From contig VFFY01000047.1 of NCBI GenBank assembly GCA_009392675.1, forward strand, positions 1 to 8,969: a stretch of 8,969 nucleotides of DNA. The letters run 5' to 3'. Positions 7,026 to 8,969 of this stretch are shown here, piece after piece. Source of the DNA: SAR202 cluster bacterium (GTDB taxonomy: Bacteria > Chloroflexota > Dehalococcoidia > Lucifugimonadales > UBA826). The translations under genes and the position numbers were made by a program. Below the pieces are notes generated by a model. That model was not told the origin of the DNA, did not search any database, and saw only the letters and a program-made list of their open reading frames with translations. Every line of letters starts with the position of its first letter. The stretch's first letter is position 1.

Positions 7026-7691
7026 ATGGAGAAAGAATTCAATTCCGAAAACCTTTATAAAGAGTTCCAGCAATCGCAAATGGATATACGACACCTAAGT
7101 GACAGTATCCAGGCTCTACGAGAAGAATTGGAATTTCAAAATTATGAGGAAGGCAAAAATATTCAATCTGCCCGGATGGAAGGGGTTGACGAGGTGACCC
7201 AACTGAAAGGAACCATCACTAGGTTAAGAGAAGAACTTCAGGATTTTCAGTTCAAAAACAACCAGTTAGTTGAAAGACTACACAGCGACTACGCAGAGGA
7301 AATGCAACAACTCAGGGATACAGCTAGTGCCCTTCGTGCTGAATTGGAAGAGCTAAAATTCCAGAAGGACCAAGACGTTCAGAAAGCTATCTCTGATTCT
7401 GCTGTAGAAAGTGACCAGTTGAGGGCTACTGTTGGTGCGCTAAGACAAGAGCTTGAAGATCTCCGATTCAACAAGGATAACGAGGTCCAAAAAGCCATAA
7501 CTGGTGGCGCAGATGAAATTACGCAGTTAAAAGAAACGTCAGCGTCTTTGAGAGATAACATTGAAACTGTAAAGAGTGAGTATGACCAAAAACTACATGA
7601 CTTAGAAAGGGAAGCCCTCGATGAAAAAAACCATCTCACCCAAACAATATTGACTTTGAGAAATTCATTGGAAGAGGACTCCAACAATTGA
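7026..7691 (+). CDS. Coiled-coil protein made of 36-residue tandem repeats
   Basis: 221 residues, almost all predicted long helix by eye: rich in Glu, Gln, Lys, Leu and Asp, with no cysteine, proline or tryptophan, no signal peptide and no membrane segment. After a 19-residue leader, five full repeats and one partial repeat of 36 residues follow (20-55, 56-91, 92-127, 128-163, 164-199, 200-221). The repeat core is roughly E-x-x-Q-L-[KR]-x-T-x-x-x-L-R-x-[ED]-[LI]-E. I do not recognise a named family; a scaffold or spacer role, possibly for the GAF-PAS protein 61 bases downstream, is only inference. The ATG at 7026 has no clear Shine-Dalgarno. TAATAT at 7011-7016 lies 9 bases before it, which would allow a leaderless transcript, but there is no matching -35. 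It ends in TGA at 7689-7691, which shows that TGA does act as a stop codon in this genome. Confidence 0.85.
   Translation: MEKEFNSENLYKEFQQSQMDIRHLSDSIQALREELEFQNYEEGKNIQSARMEGVDEVTQLKGTITRLREELQDFQFKNNQLVERLHSDYAEEMQQLRDTASALRAELEELKFQKDQDVQKAISDSAVESDQLRATVGALRQELEDLRFNKDNEVQKAITGGADEITQLKETSASLRDNIETVKSEYDQKLHDLEREALDEKNHLTQTILTLRNSLEEDSNN
7083..7688 (+). repeat. 108-base tandem repeat array encoding 36-residue units
   Basis: Units start at 7083, 7191, 7299, 7407, 7515 and 7623 (the last is partial). Protein similarity is clear (for example LRAELEELKF, LRQELEDLRF and LREELQDFQF at the same offset), with units 3 and 4 closest, sharing the DVQKAI/EVQKAI segment. DNA identity is visibly lower than protein similarity, so the duplications are not recent. 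Confidence 0.8.
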
Positions 7692-7752
7692 TACACATCG
7701 TTTTTAGTTCTTCGTTTACCTATCATCCATCAAAGAAAGTACAGGTCGAAGT

Positions 7753-8969
7753 ATGGCAAATAAATTAGAAGCCTCCGGTAGAACCGAAATGTTATTGAAT
7801 ATCTCAAGACGGGTTGCCCAAGATGAATCAATCGAAGACATAATTGCTACCATAATTGAATTCACAACTTGGGAATTAAATGCAGAAAGAGGGTCTTTAT
7901 TTTTAAATGATTCAGCAACCAATGAGCTGTACACCAGATTTGCCCAAGGTACTAATTTAAGGGAAATACGGATACACAACAAAAGTGGGATAGCGGGATC
8001 AGTTTTCCAATCAGGAGTTGGAGAGATAATCCACGACGCATATAGTGATGATCGTTTTAATTCCGCAGTAGATCAGCAGACAGGATATACAACCAAAAAT
8101 ATTCTGTGCACCCCGGTCAAAACCCTAAACGGAGTAACTATCGGGAGCGCGGAGGTGTTAAACAAAAAGTCCGGTCGCTTTACTAAGAAAGATTTAGAAC
8201 TTTTAGAAGCAATGACAGAGCAAGCGAGCATCGCCCTGCAAAGTGCTCAATTTGTGGAACAAATGCAGAAAAGCCGGGATGAGGAGAAAAAGCTTCTTGA
8301 CGTGGTTTCGGAAGTAACTGCAGAAATAGACCTACCGACAATGCTAAGCAAGGTTATGGGAGAGGCGACCAAAATGCTTAATGCTGATAGGTCTTCGATA
8401 TTCCTTAACGATCTAAAAACTAATGAGCTTTGGTTGCAAATTGGCGATGGATTGGAAAGTACTCAAATAAGGTTTCCAAATCATATGGGCATAGCAGGTA
8501 CCGTTTTTACTTCTGGTGAAACTATCAACATTCCTCACGCCTATGCGGATCTCAGATTTAACCCGGATTTTGATAAACAAACTGGATATTTCACCAGATC
8601 GATATTGTGTGTCCCGATCATAAATAAGGACAGGGTGATATTAGGAGTCACACAAGTTCTTAACAAAAGAGGGGGGCCATTTACAGAGGAAGACGAACAA
8701 AGATTAAAAGCCTTCACCGCGCAAATTTCTGTTGGCCTCGAGAATGCCCAGCTTTTTGCAGATGTACAGAACATGAAAAACTATAACGATAGTATCTTAC
8801 AAAGCGCAGCCTCAGGCGTGATCACCTTAGATGAAGACGAAAAAATTATAACCTGCAATGAAGCTGGTCTTAGGATACTAAATATTACTGAATCCGAAAT
8901 ACTACAGAAACCCGCTGTAGATTTCTTCATCGGGGATAATGAATGGTTAATGGAGCGCATCAACAAGGT
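7753..8969 (+). CDS. Tandem GAF plus PAS signalling protein, C-terminus beyond the window
   Basis: An open frame of 405 codons that runs off the window end. GAF-A spans about residues 28-166 and GAF-B about 193-333, joined by a helix (ALQSAQFVEQMQKSRDEEKK). A PAS domain begins near 345, with GVITLDEDEKIITCNEAGLR at 355-374. GAF-B has a full cyclic-nucleotide NKFDE motif (Asn304, Lys305, Phe310, Asp314, Glu315). GAF-A has Asn137, Lys138, Phe143 and Asp147 but Leu148 for the Glu. The order GAF-GAF-PAS matches cyanobacterial CyaB1/CyaB2 adenylate cyclases, whose class III cyclase domain follows, so a cyclase is the leading guess for the missing part; a histidine kinase, phosphatase or diguanylate cyclase output is also possible. 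The protein appears cytoplasmic. ATG 7753 is the first start after an in-frame stop at 7705-7707, with AGG at 7743-7745 as a modest ribosome site. It lies 61 bases after the coiled-coil gene. Confidence 0.9.
   Translation, partial: MANKLEASGRTEMLLNISRRVAQDESIEDIIATIIEFTTWELNAERGSLFLNDSATNELYTRFAQGTNLREIRIHNKSGIAGSVFQSGVGEIIHDAYSDDRFNSAVDQQTGYTTKNILCTPVKTLNGVTIGSAEVLNKKSGRFTKKDLELLEAMTEQASIALQSAQFVEQMQKSRDEEKKLLDVVSEVTAEIDLPTMLSKVMGEATKMLNADRSSIFLNDLKTNELWLQIGDGLESTQIRFPNHMGIAGTVFTSGETINIPHAYADLRFNPDFDKQTGYFTRSILCVPIINKDRVILGVTQVLNKRGGPFTEEDEQRLKAFTAQISVGLENAQLFADVQNMKNYNDSILQSAASGVITLDEDEKIITCNEAGLRILNITESEILQKPAVDFFIGDNEWLMERINK

Noticed and set aside
7692..7752. A terminator or promoter between the coiled-coil gene and the GAF-PAS gene
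   Set aside because: There is a short T-run but no hairpin before it, and no convincing -10/-35 pair; co-transcription remains the simpler view.

Overview
The window looks like part of an AT-leaning bacterial chromosome with compact genes, overlapping or near-abutting starts and stops, and several TTG starts. Two adjacent family III CoA-transferase genes, a cmk-plsC-glmS core cluster and a GAF/PAS signalling gene would fit a marine Chloroflexota genome (SAR202 or another Dehalococcoidia-type lineage). This placement is inferred from gene content only; there is no rRNA or other taxonomic marker here.

Layout. Positions 108-6373 carry a plus-strand run of six genes with very short spacers: two CaiB/BaiF-type CoA-transferases (overlapping by 11 bases), cytidylate kinase (cmk), a PlsC-type acyltransferase (sharing one base with cmk), glucosamine-6-phosphate synthase (glmS, 3 bases later) and a lipoprotein-like thioredoxin-fold protein (4 bases after glmS). 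From 6409 to 6843 a small membrane-anchored protein of unknown function lies on the minus strand, convergent with the run. After a 182-base divergent spacer, the plus strand resumes with a coiled-coil protein built of 36-residue repeats (7026-7691) and a tandem-GAF plus PAS protein (7753 onward) that runs off the window.

The most striking feature is the thioredoxin-fold gene at 5846-6373. Its frame is interrupted once, by TGA at 6068-6070, exactly where the first cysteine of the CxxC active site should be, so the site reads TGA-Gly-Thr-Cys. The frame then continues cleanly for 100 codons. Nine bases after the TGA a perfect 7-bp hairpin with loop AGTTA begins, matching the geometry of a bacterial SECIS element. 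The simplest reading is a UxxC selenoprotein that automated gene calling would split into two fragments.

How the genes fit together: cmk, plsC and glmS serve nucleotide, phospholipid and cell-wall precursor supply and are probably co-transcribed. The two CoA-transferases differ at the catalytic position (Gln174 in the first, Asp177 in the second), suggesting a non-catalytic and catalytic pair. The coiled-coil and GAF-GAF-PAS genes probably form a separate signalling unit whose output domain lies beyond the window.
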